A DNA stretch of 6,504 nt from Scatosoma sp045656625 (GCA_045656625.1 JAZORL010000146.1:1-6504), one strand, 5' to 3'. Shown: positions 1-5,870, numbered from the stretch's first letter. Notes: generated from the sequence alone by a model not told the origin. Translations and numbers: made by a program.

Positions 1-1
1 C

Positions 2-793
2 GTTTGCGTGCACGTAAATCACGGCTTGATGCGCAAGGGCGAAAGTGAGCAGGTAATTGAAATTTTCCAAAACGGCTTGGAGGCAAACTTGATTTATATT
101 GATGCGACCGATCGTTTCTTGGATAAGCTGGTAGACGTTGCCGATCCTGAAAAGAAGAGAAAGATTATCGGCGGCGAGTTCATTCGTGTCTTTGAAGAAG
201 AAGCGAGAAAGCTGGAAGGTAAGATTTATTTGGCACAGGGTACGATTTATCCTGACATTGTAGAAAGCGTAGGTGTAAAATCCCATCACAACGTGGGTGG
301 TTTGCCTGACGATATCCATTTTGAAGGCTTGGTTGAACCCGTACAGCACTTGTATAAGGACGAAGTGCGCGTGGTGGGGAGAGCGTTGGGCTTGCCTGCG
401 GAAATGGTAGATCGTCAGCCCTTCCCGGGCCCTGGTTTGGGCGTTCGTTGCACGGGTGCGATTACGCGTGATAGATTGCACGCTTTGCGTGAGTCGGATG
501 CGATTTTGCGTGAAGAATTCGATAAAGCTGGCTTGACGGACAAGGTTTGGCAATTCTTTACAGTTGTTCCCGATTTTCGTTCTACGGGGGTTAGAAACGG
601 TGCGCGCGTATTCGATTGGCCTGTAATTATTCGTGCGGTGAATACGGTTGATGCAATGACGGCAACCGTCCCCGAAATCGACTGGGCGGTCTTAAAAAAG
701 ATTACCGATCGCATCTTGGCGGAAGTATCGGGCGTATGCCGTGTGCTCTATGATTTGAGCCCGAAAGCGCCTGCGACCATTGAATGGGAATAA
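2..793 (+). CDS. guaA: GMP synthase (glutamine-hydrolysing), C-terminal part
   Basis: Makes GMP from XMP, ATP and glutamine in the cytoplasm, the last step of guanine nucleotide synthesis. Only the last 263 codons are in the window, about half of a typical GuaA (about 525 aa). The amidotransferase domain and the ATP-pyrophosphatase P-loop lie upstream of base 1. What is visible is the end of the ATP-PPase domain (VNHGLMRKGE near the left edge; LAQGTIYPD; IKSHHNVGGLP around visible residues 92-102) and the C-terminal dimerisation domain with PFPGPGLGVR and the family's terminal PATIEWE. The frame is open from base 2 to TAA at 791-793, with no damage. It is a housekeeping chromosomal gene and looks less AT-rich than the DNA after it. 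Its 3' end is a known target of tyrosine-integrase islands, which fits the integrase further right. The identification is secure. Confidence 0.97.
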   Translation, partial: VCVHVNHGLMRKGESEQVIEIFQNGLEANLIYIDATDRFLDKLVDVADPEKKRKIIGGEFIRVFEEEARKLEGKIYLAQGTIYPDIVESVGVKSHHNVGGLPDDIHFEGLVEPVQHLYKDEVRVVGRALGLPAEMVDRQPFPGPGLGVRCTGAITRDRLHALRESDAILREEFDKAGLTDKVWQFFTVVPDFRSTGVRNGARVFDWPVIIRAVNTVDAMTATVPEIDWAVLKKITDRILAEVSGVCRVLYDLSPKAPATIEWE

Positions 794-852
794 TCAACGA
801 AATCACGCAAAGCCTTATAAACAGCGGATTTTTGGTTTTCAAAAACGGAAAA

Positions 853-888
853 TGATACCGTTTTGATACCTTTTGATGATCCTGATAC
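853..888 (+). repeat. phased TGATAC direct repeats beside guaA
   Basis: TGATAC occurs at 853, 864 and 883, with a degenerate TGATGA at 874, so the starts are 11, 10 and 9 bp apart, close to one helical turn. Two units carry the longer TTTTGAT prefix. Short helically phased direct repeats 60-95 bp from a presumed element end resemble arm-type binding sites of tyrosine integrases. That role is inference; the repeats also overlap a promoter-like sequence. Confidence 0.4.
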
Positions 889-891
889 AAT
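863..891 (+). promoter_or_regulatory. sigma-A-type promoter reading into the terminator
   Basis: TTGATA (863-868), 17-bp spacer, TACAAT (886-891), preceded by TG-A as an extended -10. Both hexamers match consensus at 5 of 6 positions. The predicted start near 898 lies only about 5 bases before the terminator hairpin, so a transcript would be about 55 nt. It may be a chance match, a tiny RNA, or a relic promoter of a former downstream gene. Confidence 0.4.
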
Positions 892-902
892 AAAATAGGA
901 GA

Positions 903-951
903 AAAGCCTCTCTTATTTGAACGCTTAAAGTTCAAGTAAGAGGGGCTTTTT
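903..951 (+). terminator. strong intrinsic terminator after guaA, possibly bidirectional
   Basis: A 20-bp stem (903-922 with 930-949, two G-T pairs) closes a 7-base loop (923-929) and is followed by T residues to 951. It lies about 110 bp after the guaA stop. On the minus strand the same stem ends in GGCTTTT and lies 16 bp past the stop of the leftward gene, so it could serve both convergent genes. The structure is seen directly; two-way action is inference. Confidence 0.85.
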
Positions 952-967
952 GTATGCAAATTATGTA

Positions 968-2404
968 TCAATTAGGTTGCTTTCGGTTTGGAAAATATGC
1001 TTCCAGCCAAGCGACGTATTCTTCGGCTGTGATGTTTCCGTCCGTACATTCGTCGCGCATAGTAAGGGCTTTGTATTTCCAACTCTTAAATTCTTTTTCT
1101 TTGAGTTGTTTGGAACGCACGCGCGCTGCGTAACGCTTGTAGTATTTACTGTATATCTGCAGGGCAGGATTTTCATTTGCTTTCGCTTTGTAATTTTCCT
1201 GCGCTGCAAGCTCTTGGCAGGTGCGAGTTTGTCCGTCTAAAATTCGCGTGCAATAGTTGGTGTCGTAATTGCCTTTCATAATGAAGTATCTGTTGCAACG
1301 TTTGCATTTGCGCATTTTAACGTCTAATTCCAACATCTTTGAAAATTCAAGTTCTAGCATTTCCAAAATACTGGAACACTCATAGGATACGGAAAATTTA
1401 TAGGGGATTTTGAACATCACGTCGGGCGGATCGTTTTTGAAATATTTTTTTATAAATTCATTGTACTCGCACGATGAAGTATTAAAATCTGTATTTAATC
1501 GATTTAGGATGTAATCGGAATCATCGCAGGATATAATAGAAAAATCTTCTCGCCGTTCATAGGAAGTTGTTGCGTGAGGGTGTGTTGCAACATACAGCTT
1601 ATAGCGTTCTACCGAAGTTAAATGCCCAAGCACAGACGGGTAAAATTCGGGGTCGAAACAAAATTCTAATTTTTCTTGAAAATCTTTTTGAAGGAAAAGA
1701 AGATAGCGCAGGTATCTTGCTATCGATTTTTCGTTGACGGTTAAAAATAACGGCGTAAAAATAGCGGTGTATAAGGAAAGGTAGAAAAAGCTGTTTCCGA
1801 GCTCATTTATATGTTTCCATCGTAAATCCATATAATCCGTGTACTCGTCTAAATTTTTGATTTTTTCAGTTTTAGTAGGCAATTCGTCATTGTCTTCGTC
1901 TGTTGCGAATAATTTGATGGCGTCCTCAGACAGAAAGGCAAATAATAAACTAAAATTGGGGATGTGTTTTTTGAAATCGTGATAGCAAAAATCAAGCAAC
2001 CCTTCGCCTAACGCAAAGCGGATTGCACTGCCGCTTAAAGCGTTTCCGTAAAATTCGTGATGATAGTGCTTGGGTTCTTTTTCCCATTCTTCAATTTCGT
2101 CACGATAACTAATATCGAAGCGTTTTTGCAATTTTTGTAATTTTTCCGAAGAAAAATCTTCGTCATCTTCTTCGTCCTCATCAAAATCCATTTCTTGAGG
2201 ATAGAGACGTTCAAGGGTGGTTAATCCTTCTTCATATAATTGGGCGAGAGAGGGATCAACCGAAATTTTTACGGTCTTTTCTTTTTGGTCAATGGATACA
2301 TTGCACTGGCAACGGTCTAAAATTAAATCTTTTGTATTTTGGCAAAGATTAAAGACTTTTTCTTCTTCGCTTAAAGTGTAGTTAGAAGGGTCGAGTTTAG
2401 GCAT
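968..2404 (-). CDS. DUF6076-like protein with C-terminal Cys4 zinc-finger-like module
   Basis: A 478-aa protein of unknown function, apparently cytoplasmic, with no signal peptide or clear membrane segment. Residues 73-83 are almost all Asp/Glu. Residues 110-345 look like a mixed helical body with many aromatic residues. Residues 364-400 hold a likely zinc site: C367-x2-C370 followed by NRYFI, then C385 (in NYC) and C396. A basic helical tail follows (YYKRYAARVRSKQ, about 421-432), and the protein ends with an EEYVAWLEAYF helix. The layout resembles DUF6076 proteins and CGNR-type zinc fingers found with Bacillota mobile elements; I make that link from memory. The start has GGAG 7 bases before ATG and a consensus promoter about 70 bp upstream. 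It is transcribed away from the integration operon, so it could be a regulator or cargo gene. It is intact. The ORF is certain; its function is not. Confidence 0.85.
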   Translation of the reverse strand: MPKLDPSNYTLSEEEKVFNLCQNTKDLILDRCQCNVSIDQKEKTVKISVDPSLAQLYEEGLTTLERLYPQEMDFDEDEEDDEDFSSEKLQKLQKRFDISYRDEIEEWEKEPKHYHHEFYGNALSGSAIRFALGEGLLDFCYHDFKKHIPNFSLLFAFLSEDAIKLFATDEDNDELPTKTEKIKNLDEYTDYMDLRWKHINELGNSFFYLSLYTAIFTPLFLTVNEKSIARYLRYLLFLQKDFQEKLEFCFDPEFYPSVLGHLTSVERYKLYVATHPHATTSYERREDFSIISCDDSDYILNRLNTDFNTSSCEYNEFIKKYFKNDPPDVMFKIPYKFSVSYECSSILEMLELEFSKMLELDVKMRKCKRCNRYFIMKGNYDTNYCTRILDGQTRTCQELAAQENYKAKANENPALQIYSKYYKRYAARVRSKQLKEKEFKSWKYKALTMRDECTDGNITAEEYVAWLEAYFPNRKQPN

Positions 2405-2430
2405 TTTTTTGCTCCGAAAAAATTAGAGAA

Positions 2431-2457
2431 TGTAAAATTGTGCAATTTTGTAAAATT
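2431..2457. promoter_or_regulatory. palindromic operator candidate in the leader of the zinc-finger gene
   Basis: TGTAAAATTG (2431-2440) and CAATTTTGTA (2443-2452) form a near-perfect palindrome around a 2-bp centre, with two G-T pairs. TGTAAAATT is also directly repeated (2431-2439 and 2449-2457). It lies between the minus-strand promoter and the ATG at 2404, about 17-38 bases into the predicted transcript. The 2-base centre fits a dimer-bound DNA operator better than an RNA hairpin. Autoregulation is inference. Confidence 0.5.
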
Positions 2458-2475
2458 TAAATCACTCCAAGAAGC

Positions 2476-2504
2476 ATTATACAATTCTATTGCGTTTTTG
2501 TCAA
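2476..2504 (-). promoter_or_regulatory. consensus sigma-A promoter of the leftward zinc-finger gene
   Basis: On the minus strand TTGACA (2504-2499) and TATAAT (2481-2476) are separated by exactly 17 bp, a perfect consensus. The predicted start near 2469 gives a leader of about 65 nt to the ATG at 2404. This is the strongest promoter match in the window, so the gene is probably expressed unless it is repressed. Confidence 0.85.
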
Positions 2505-2517
2505 TCGTGTGTATAAT
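2490..2517 (+). promoter_or_regulatory. weaker rightward promoter overlapping the leftward one
   Basis: TATAAT at 2512-2517 is perfect. The best -35 is TTGCGT (2490-2495) with a 16-bp spacer, matching consensus at only 3 positions. Its -35/spacer overlaps the -35 of the leftward promoter, so the two would compete or share a regulator. It would transcribe towards the small ORF at 2587 and the first copy of the excisionase start. Confidence 0.35.
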
Positions 2518-2519
2518 AA

Positions 2520-2560
2520 TTTTAGATAATTCTTTTAGAATAATTCTAAATTGTCTAAAA
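2520..2560. promoter_or_regulatory. nested palindromes at the rightward start site
   Basis: The inner palindrome TTTAGAAT-A-ATTCTAAA is perfect (2534-2550). An outer 12-bp inverted repeat pairs 2520-2531 with 2549-2560, with one G-T. The motif TTAGAnAATT recurs in both layers. The block begins at about the predicted start of the 2512 TATAAT promoter, so it could be an operator for the divergent pair or an RNA hairpin in the rightward leader. The two pairings overlap at 2549-2550 and exclude each other. Confidence 0.5.
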
Positions 2561-2586
2561 ATGTCGAAAAAATGGAGGTGGTTATT

Positions 2587-2721
2587 TTGAAAAAGAAAAT
2601 CTATAAAGGAGGTGTAGCGCATGGAAAAGAAGTTAATGGTAACGGCAAGTATGCTTTCTTCATTTTTTCAGCAATAGCAAACGGAGAGGGCTTCGAACGT
2701 CTGAATATCTTATGTACCTAA
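2587..2721 (+). CDS. possible 44-aa small protein or leader peptide (TTG start)
   Basis: TTG at 2587 is preceded by GGAGG (2574-2578) at an 8-base spacing, a strong ribosome binding site. The frame runs 44 codons to TAA at 2719-2721. The product begins MKKKIYKGG, has a short hydrophobic run (YAFFIFSAIA, residues 22-31), and ends GFERLNILCT. It reads through the 42-bp duplicated segment in a different frame from the excisionase. It could be a real small protein, a regulatory leader peptide, or a chance frame in a rearranged stretch. I recognise no family. If the 42-bp repeats recombined, this frame would stop early, at a TGA within the true excisionase sequence. Confidence 0.35.
   Translation: MKKKIYKGGVAHGKEVNGNGKYAFFIFSAIANGEGFERLNILCT
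2606..2647 (+). repeat. 42-bp direct repeat, copy 1 (excisionase gene start)
   Basis: Bases 2606-2647 are identical to 3114-3155 at an offset of 508 bp. The repeat covers the AAGGAGG ribosome binding site, the ATG and the first nine codons of the excisionase-like gene. Similarity stops abruptly on both sides. Recombination between the copies would remove exactly 508 bp, including three promoter-like modules. Confidence 0.95.
2621..2677 (+). pseudogene. truncated excisionase start (18-codon remnant)
   Basis: ATG at 2621 with AAGGAGG 8 bases upstream encodes MEKKLMVTA, identical to the N-terminus of the intact gene at 3129. The sequence then changes and the frame ends at TAG (2675-2677) after 18 codons, so the helix-turn-helix is lost. 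It is best read as the 5' fragment of a duplicated or displaced excisionase gene. The intact ribosome binding site means a short peptide might still be made. The alternative, that the copied start is a translational decoy or control element, is speculative. Confidence 0.6.
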
Positions 2722-2744
2722 AAATAGTAAAAAAGTCGAAAATA

Positions 2745-2787
2745 TTTTTTAAATGTAGCATTAGGTGCGTTATTAGGCTGCTAGAAT
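2745..2787 (+). promoter_or_regulatory. promoter-like module A
   Basis: T6 then AAAT (2745-2754), TAGG (2762-2765), and an extended -10 TG-C-TAGAAT (TG at 2779, hexamer 2782-2787). There is no TTGACA-like -35; TAGG sits next to that position. The T/A tract falls where an UP element would lie. The spacing equals that of modules B and C exactly, which makes chance less likely. Confidence 0.45.
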
Positions 2788-2809
2788 TAATTTACAAAAA
2801 TATAAAAAG

Positions 2810-2853
2810 TTTTTTCAAATGGCCAGTTAGGTTGTCTATTTAGATGTTATAAT
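2810..2853 (+). promoter_or_regulatory. promoter-like module B
   Basis: T6-CAAAT (2810-2820), TAGG (2828-2831), extended -10 TG-T-TATAAT (TG at 2845, hexamer 2848-2853, perfect). From the end of the AAAT box to the end of the -10 is 33 bp, as in modules A and C. Its predicted transcript would start near 2860 and run into a small hairpin at 2872-2887. Confidence 0.5.
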
Positions 2854-2947
2854 CTCGTCGCAACAAAGAAAAAGGAGTGTATCCTTTCTTCTATTCATAG
2901 GTTTATTTGAGTTGTTTCTTGAGGCTTCAGTTTTGAATTAAAAAATA

Positions 2948-2991
2948 TTTTTTCAAATATGAAAATAGGCTTCAAGTTTTGATGTTAGAAT
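2948..2991 (+). promoter_or_regulatory. promoter-like module C, likely driving the xis-int operon
   Basis: T6-CAAAT (2948-2958), TAGG (2966-2969), extended -10 TG-T-TAGAAT (TG at 2983, hexamer 2986-2991), ungapped relative to module B. It is the nearest of the three to the operon. A start near 2998 would give a leader of about 130 nt before the excisionase ATG at 3129, containing the ACAGTTTAACTGT palindrome. Confidence 0.5.
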
Positions 2992-3113
2992 GTTTTTACT
3001 TGCATGGGTAGAGAGTTACAAGCCGCTCAATCAAACACAGTATACCACAGTTTAACTGTTGATATAAAGGTTTTATTTGTTTCCTTACAAAAAATCAAGT
3101 AACTATATAAAAT

Positions 3114-3155
3114 AAGGAGGTGTAGCGCATGGAAAAGAAGTTAATGGTAACGGCA
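3114..3155 (+). repeat. 42-bp direct repeat, copy 2 (intact excisionase start)
   Basis: The functional copy of the repeat also found at 2606-2647. It supplies the ribosome binding site, the ATG and the first nine codons of the intact 60-aa excisionase-like gene. Confidence 0.95.
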
Positions 3156-3311
3156 GAAGAGATTGCGATTGAGCTTAGTGTTTCCAAGTCTTTTGCGTAT
3201 AATCTAATTAAAAGATTAAACGGCGAGCTTGCGAAAAAGGGTTATATCACAATTCCAGGACGAGTTAGCCGCAGATATTACGAAGAGAAGCTTTACGGCA
3301 AAGCAGAATAA
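3129..3311 (+). CDS. small HTH DNA-binding protein, excisionase-like
   Basis: A 60-aa cytoplasmic DNA-binding protein. Residues 8-36 form the helix-turn-helix (TAEEIAIELSVSKSFAYNLI, then KRLNGEL). A short wing follows around GYITIPGRVSRRYYEEKLY, the layout of excisionase-type winged-helix proteins in Bacillota integrative elements. Such proteins bend attachment-site DNA and bias the partner integrase towards excision; they may also regulate their own operon. ATG at 3129 has AAGGAGG at an 8-base spacing. The integrase gene starts 18 bp after the stop, with its own ribosome binding site, so the two are very likely cotranscribed. The first nine codons and the ribosome binding site are duplicated 508 bp upstream. 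The excisionase role comes from position and fold; a purely regulatory role is possible. Confidence 0.85.
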   Translation: MEKKLMVTAEEIAIELSVSKSFAYNLIKRLNGELAKKGYITIPGRVSRRYYEEKLYGKAE

Positions 3312-3329
3312 CGAAAAGGAGGAATTTAT

Positions 3330-4397
3330 ATGCCGGCTTATAAGGACAAGAACAACAAATGGTACGTTTCTTTTCGCTATCAAGACTGGACGGGAAAGAA
3401 AGTACGGAAAGTCAAGCGCGGTTTTGAAACCAGGCGCGAGGCTTTGGAATGGGAGCGTAGGTTTCTCTTAAAAGAAAACGGAAGCATGGATATGCCTTTT
3501 GGAAACTTTGTTGAAATCTACAAAGAGGATTTGAAAGAACGCTTAAAACGAAGTACTTGGATTATGAAAATCAGCGTCATCGACCAAAAGATTTTGCCTT
3601 ATTTCAAGGATAAAAAAATCAATGAAATCAAAGCGTCGGACGTAATTGCGTGGCAAAAGGAAATTATGGGGTATAGGGACGATAACGGAGAAGCGTTTAA
3701 GCCGACTTATCTCAAAACCATTCATAATCAGCTCAGTGCGATTTTTAATCACGCAGTACGGTATTACGAGTTGCCCAGCAACCCTGCCGCCAAAGCAGGG
3801 AATATGGGAAAAGAAAAAACAGCGGAAATGCTGTTTTGGACAAAGGAAGAATATATGGCGTTTGTTGAAGAAATTATGGACAAGCCCATTTCTTATTACG
3901 CATTTGAAATGCTGTACTGGTGCGGTTTGCGAATGGGGGAATTGCTTGCGCTTACGCCCAAGGACTTTGATTTTGCAGAAGGGATTGTGCGCATTACAAA
4001 ATCCTATCAACGTTTGGAAGGGAAGGATATGATTACCGATCCAAAAACAGAAAGAAGTAATCGCAATATAAAAATGCCCGATTTTCTTGTAGAGGAAATG
4101 CAAGATTATATCAAGGCACTATATTGGGCAGAGGAGGATACTCGATTGTTTCCGATTACCAAAAGTTATCTGCACCGAGAAATGACAAGGGGCTGTGACG
4201 CGTCTGGGGTGAAACGAATAAGGATTCACGACCTTCGTCATTCCCATGTTTCTCTGCTCATTAATATGGGCTTTTCTGCGGTAGCGATTGCAGATAGGGT
4301 AGGACACGAGAGTATTGATATCACCTATCGGTATGCGCACTTGTTCCCGAGTACACAAAAAGAAATTGCAAAAAAATTAAACTTAGAGAGGAATTAA
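3330..4397 (+). CDS. int: tyrosine recombinase integrase
   Basis: A complete 355-aa site-specific integrase that joins and excises the element by strand exchange through a 3'-phosphotyrosine. Residues 1-45 are an AP2-like arm-binding domain (KWYVSFRY, then GKKVRKVKRGFETRREALEWERRF). Residues about 55-150 are the SAM-like core-binding domain. The catalytic domain covers about 165-345, with R201 in GLRMGELLAL, the beta-hairpin lysine K239 in DPKTERS, H300-x-x-R303 in HDLRHSH, H326 in VGHES and nucleophile Y335 in RYAHLF. All expected active-site residues are present, so it should be active. The start has AAAGGAGG 7 bases upstream. The RHH gene begins 2 bp after its stop. It is Tn916/ICE-type by domain order. 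The neighbouring guaA 3' end is the obvious candidate target, though this is not shown here. Confidence 0.97.
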   Translation: MPAYKDKNNKWYVSFRYQDWTGKKVRKVKRGFETRREALEWERRFLLKENGSMDMPFGNFVEIYKEDLKERLKRSTWIMKISVIDQKILPYFKDKKINEIKASDVIAWQKEIMGYRDDNGEAFKPTYLKTIHNQLSAIFNHAVRYYELPSNPAAKAGNMGKEKTAEMLFWTKEEYMAFVEEIMDKPISYYAFEMLYWCGLRMGELLALTPKDFDFAEGIVRITKSYQRLEGKDMITDPKTERSNRNIKMPDFLVEEMQDYIKALYWAEEDTRLFPITKSYLHREMTRGCDASGVKRIRIHDLRHSHVSLLINMGFSAVAIADRVGHESIDITYRYAHLFPSTQKEIAKKLNLERN

Positions 4398-4399
4398 AG

Positions 4400-4741
4400 A
4401 TGTCAGAAAAAAATAGAGATAAGCGCCAAAGATGGCGTTGTCATACTGTTGCTGTTCGGCTTTCGCCCGAAGAAAGTAAATTGCTGGATATTGCAGTTAA
4501 ACTTTCGGGGTTGACAAAGCAGGATTACGTTTGCAACCGTTGCTTGGAACGCGATATCATTGTGCAGGGCAATCCTCGCGTTTATAAGGCGTTAAAAGAC
4601 CAGTTCGGGGAAATACTCGACGAACTTAAAAGAATCGCAAATTCGGGCGATTTAAGCCCTGATTTGCTCGAAACAATCAATTTGGTCGCCGTCACAATGG
4701 ACGGAATGAAAGGAGAGTGTGCATGCGAGAAAAGGAAATGA
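4400..4741 (+). CDS. ribbon-helix-helix DNA-binding protein, MobC-like
   Basis: A 113-aa protein. Residues 15-51 match the ribbon-helix-helix pattern of relaxosome accessory and plasmid-partition proteins: strand HTVAVRLSPEE, helix SKLLDIAVKLSGL, turn, and a second helix from TKQDYVCNRCLERDI. The rest is helical and acidic (KALKDQFGEILDELKRIA) and could be a dimerisation or partner-binding part. MobC-type proteins bind the transfer origin and help the relaxase open DNA. The start at 4400 has AGAGAGGA 7 bases upstream, directly after the integrase stop. It overlaps the ATPase gene by 19 bp, which suggests translational coupling. A transcriptional repressor role for the operon is the main alternative. 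The RHH fold is fairly sure; the mobilization role is inferred from context. Confidence 0.7.
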   Translation: MSEKNRDKRQRWRCHTVAVRLSPEESKLLDIAVKLSGLTKQDYVCNRCLERDIIVQGNPRVYKALKDQFGEILDELKRIANSGDLSPDLLETINLVAVTMDGMKGECACEKRK

Positions 4742-5865
4742 CTGCCCATGTAGCATCTGTTGGCGCAGACACAGGGCAGTCACCTCAAAATATTTGTATA
4801 GATAGTATAGCACATACAAAAGAAAAAATCAATGATTTTCATCAAATTTATGAAGCGGACGAAAGAAATTTTCCGTTGTCGAAAAATTCGAGAAAATTAA
4901 AAACGGTCACCATGGAAGAACTTTATGGAAAAGTATTCGATGCAACTCTCCCGATTATCGAAGGGGTGCTTTATCCAGGGACGTATCTTTTTGCAGGGCC
5001 AGCCAAGGTAGGAAAAAGTTTTCTGATGGCGCAACTTGCCTATCACGTTAGCACTGGGCTTCCGCTTTGGGGATACTCGGTGAGAAAGGGCACGGTGCTC
5101 TATCTTGCCTTAGAAGACGACTATGCAAGATTGCAACGAAGGTTGTATAGAATGTTCGGTGTGGAAAGCACGCCCGACCTGCATTTAGCGACGGAAGCGA
5201 AAGGGATTGATAACGGCTTTGAAGAACAAATTAAAGAGTTCTACGAAAAGTATTCAGACACAAAACTTATTATCATTGACGTTTTACAACGGGTGCGTGA
5301 GCTTGGCGGAAAGGATTACAGCTATGCAAGTGATTACGAAATCATTTCCAAATTAAAAAAGATTGTAGACGGCACAGGTATTGCGTTACTCATCGTTCAT
5401 CATACAAGAAAACAGCAGTCCGACGATATTTTCGATATGATTTCAGGGACAAATGGTTTGATGGGCGCAGCGGACGGAGCATTTATTATTAGCAAGGAAA
5501 AACGTACTGGCGACGGCGCTGTGATTGATTTGGTCGGCAGAGATCAGCCTGATCAAAAACTGTATTTGAAGCGAAGCCCAGAGACACTTTTATGGGAACT
5601 TGAAAAAGCAGAGAACGAACTATGGATTGAACCGAGCGATCCTTTACTGGATGAGATTTCACGATTGCTTTCAGCGGAGAATCCTATTTGGCAAGGAACG
5701 CCGACGGAGCTTTCCGTTTTGCTTGGGGGAGAAATAAAACCGAACGTTTTGACGATGAAATTAAATATCAACGCTGGGCGGTTACAGAAGGAGTATGGCA
5801 TTTTATATAAACATACGAGAGGGCATACGGGAAGAAAAATACAACTAGTTTTAGAAGAAAAATAG
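4723..5865 (+). CDS. RepA-like AAA/RecA-fold helicase ATPase
   Basis: A 380-aa ATPase of the hexameric RepA/AAA_25 type known from RSF1010-like replicons and many integrative elements. In this numbering Walker A is G92-PAKVGK-S99, the loop after LYLALEDD (126-133) is typical of the family, Walker B is LIIID (182-186), and LLIVHHTRK (222-230) matches the sensor/motif 3 region. The last 75 or so residues look like a winged helix (GRLQKEYGILYKHTRGHTGRKIQL region). It probably unwinds DNA at an origin. ATG at 4723 is preferred because AAAGGAG lies 7 bases upstream. GTG at 4717 overlaps that site, and ATG at 4738, although forming an ATGA overlap, has a ribosome binding site only 2 bases away. The iteron cluster starts a few bases after its stop, the usual place for the origin it serves. 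No relaxase or initiator gene is in the window. Confidence 0.85.
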   Translation: MREKEMTAHVASVGADTGQSPQNICIDSIAHTKEKINDFHQIYEADERNFPLSKNSRKLKTVTMEELYGKVFDATLPIIEGVLYPGTYLFAGPAKVGKSFLMAQLAYHVSTGLPLWGYSVRKGTVLYLALEDDYARLQRRLYRMFGVESTPDLHLATEAKGIDNGFEEQIKEFYEKYSDTKLIIIDVLQRVRELGGKDYSYASDYEIISKLKKIVDGTGIALLIVHHTRKQQSDDIFDMISGTNGLMGAADGAFIISKEKRTGDGAVIDLVGRDQPDQKLYLKRSPETLLWELEKAENELWIEPSDPLLDEISRLLSAENPIWQGTPTELSVLLGGEIKPNVLTMKLNINAGRLQKEYGILYKHTRGHTGRKIQLVLEEK

Positions 5866-5870
5866 GGCGG

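Larger units (their letters stand above)
2722..3113. other. AT-rich non-coding control region
   Basis: About 390 bp with no convincing gene. It is very AT-rich, with A-runs facing T-runs such as the palindrome AAAAAA-TA-TTTTTT around 2940-2953. It contains three copies of a promoter-like module, a fourth TAGG in register at 2898, a short hairpin (AAAGGA/TCCTTT around 2872-2887), a GGCTTCA repeat (2923 and 2968), and a 13-bp palindrome ACAGTTTAACTGT at 3047-3059. It lies between the two 42-bp repeats and ends at the excisionase ribosome binding site, so it probably controls the xis-int operon. Confidence 0.6.

Noticed and set aside
2371..2622. 83-codon minus-strand ORF upstream of the zinc-finger gene
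   Set aside because: It covers the promoter and both palindromes and its product is a low-complexity Phe/Asn/Ile/Leu-rich string, so it is not a plausible protein.
3004..3102. 32-codon ATG ORF (starts MGRELQAAQ) just after promoter module C
   Set aside because: It has no ribosome binding site and would be almost leaderless. Nothing in the product supports coding, so it was left as spacer.
3444..3454. GAATGGGAG inside the integrase gene, similar to the end of guaA
   Set aside because: Only nine bases match and they encode normal integrase residues (LEWER), so it is coincidence and not an attachment site.
3543..4103. 186-codon ORF on the minus strand
   Set aside because: It lies wholly antisense to the integrase, whose domains and active site are complete; it is a shadow frame.
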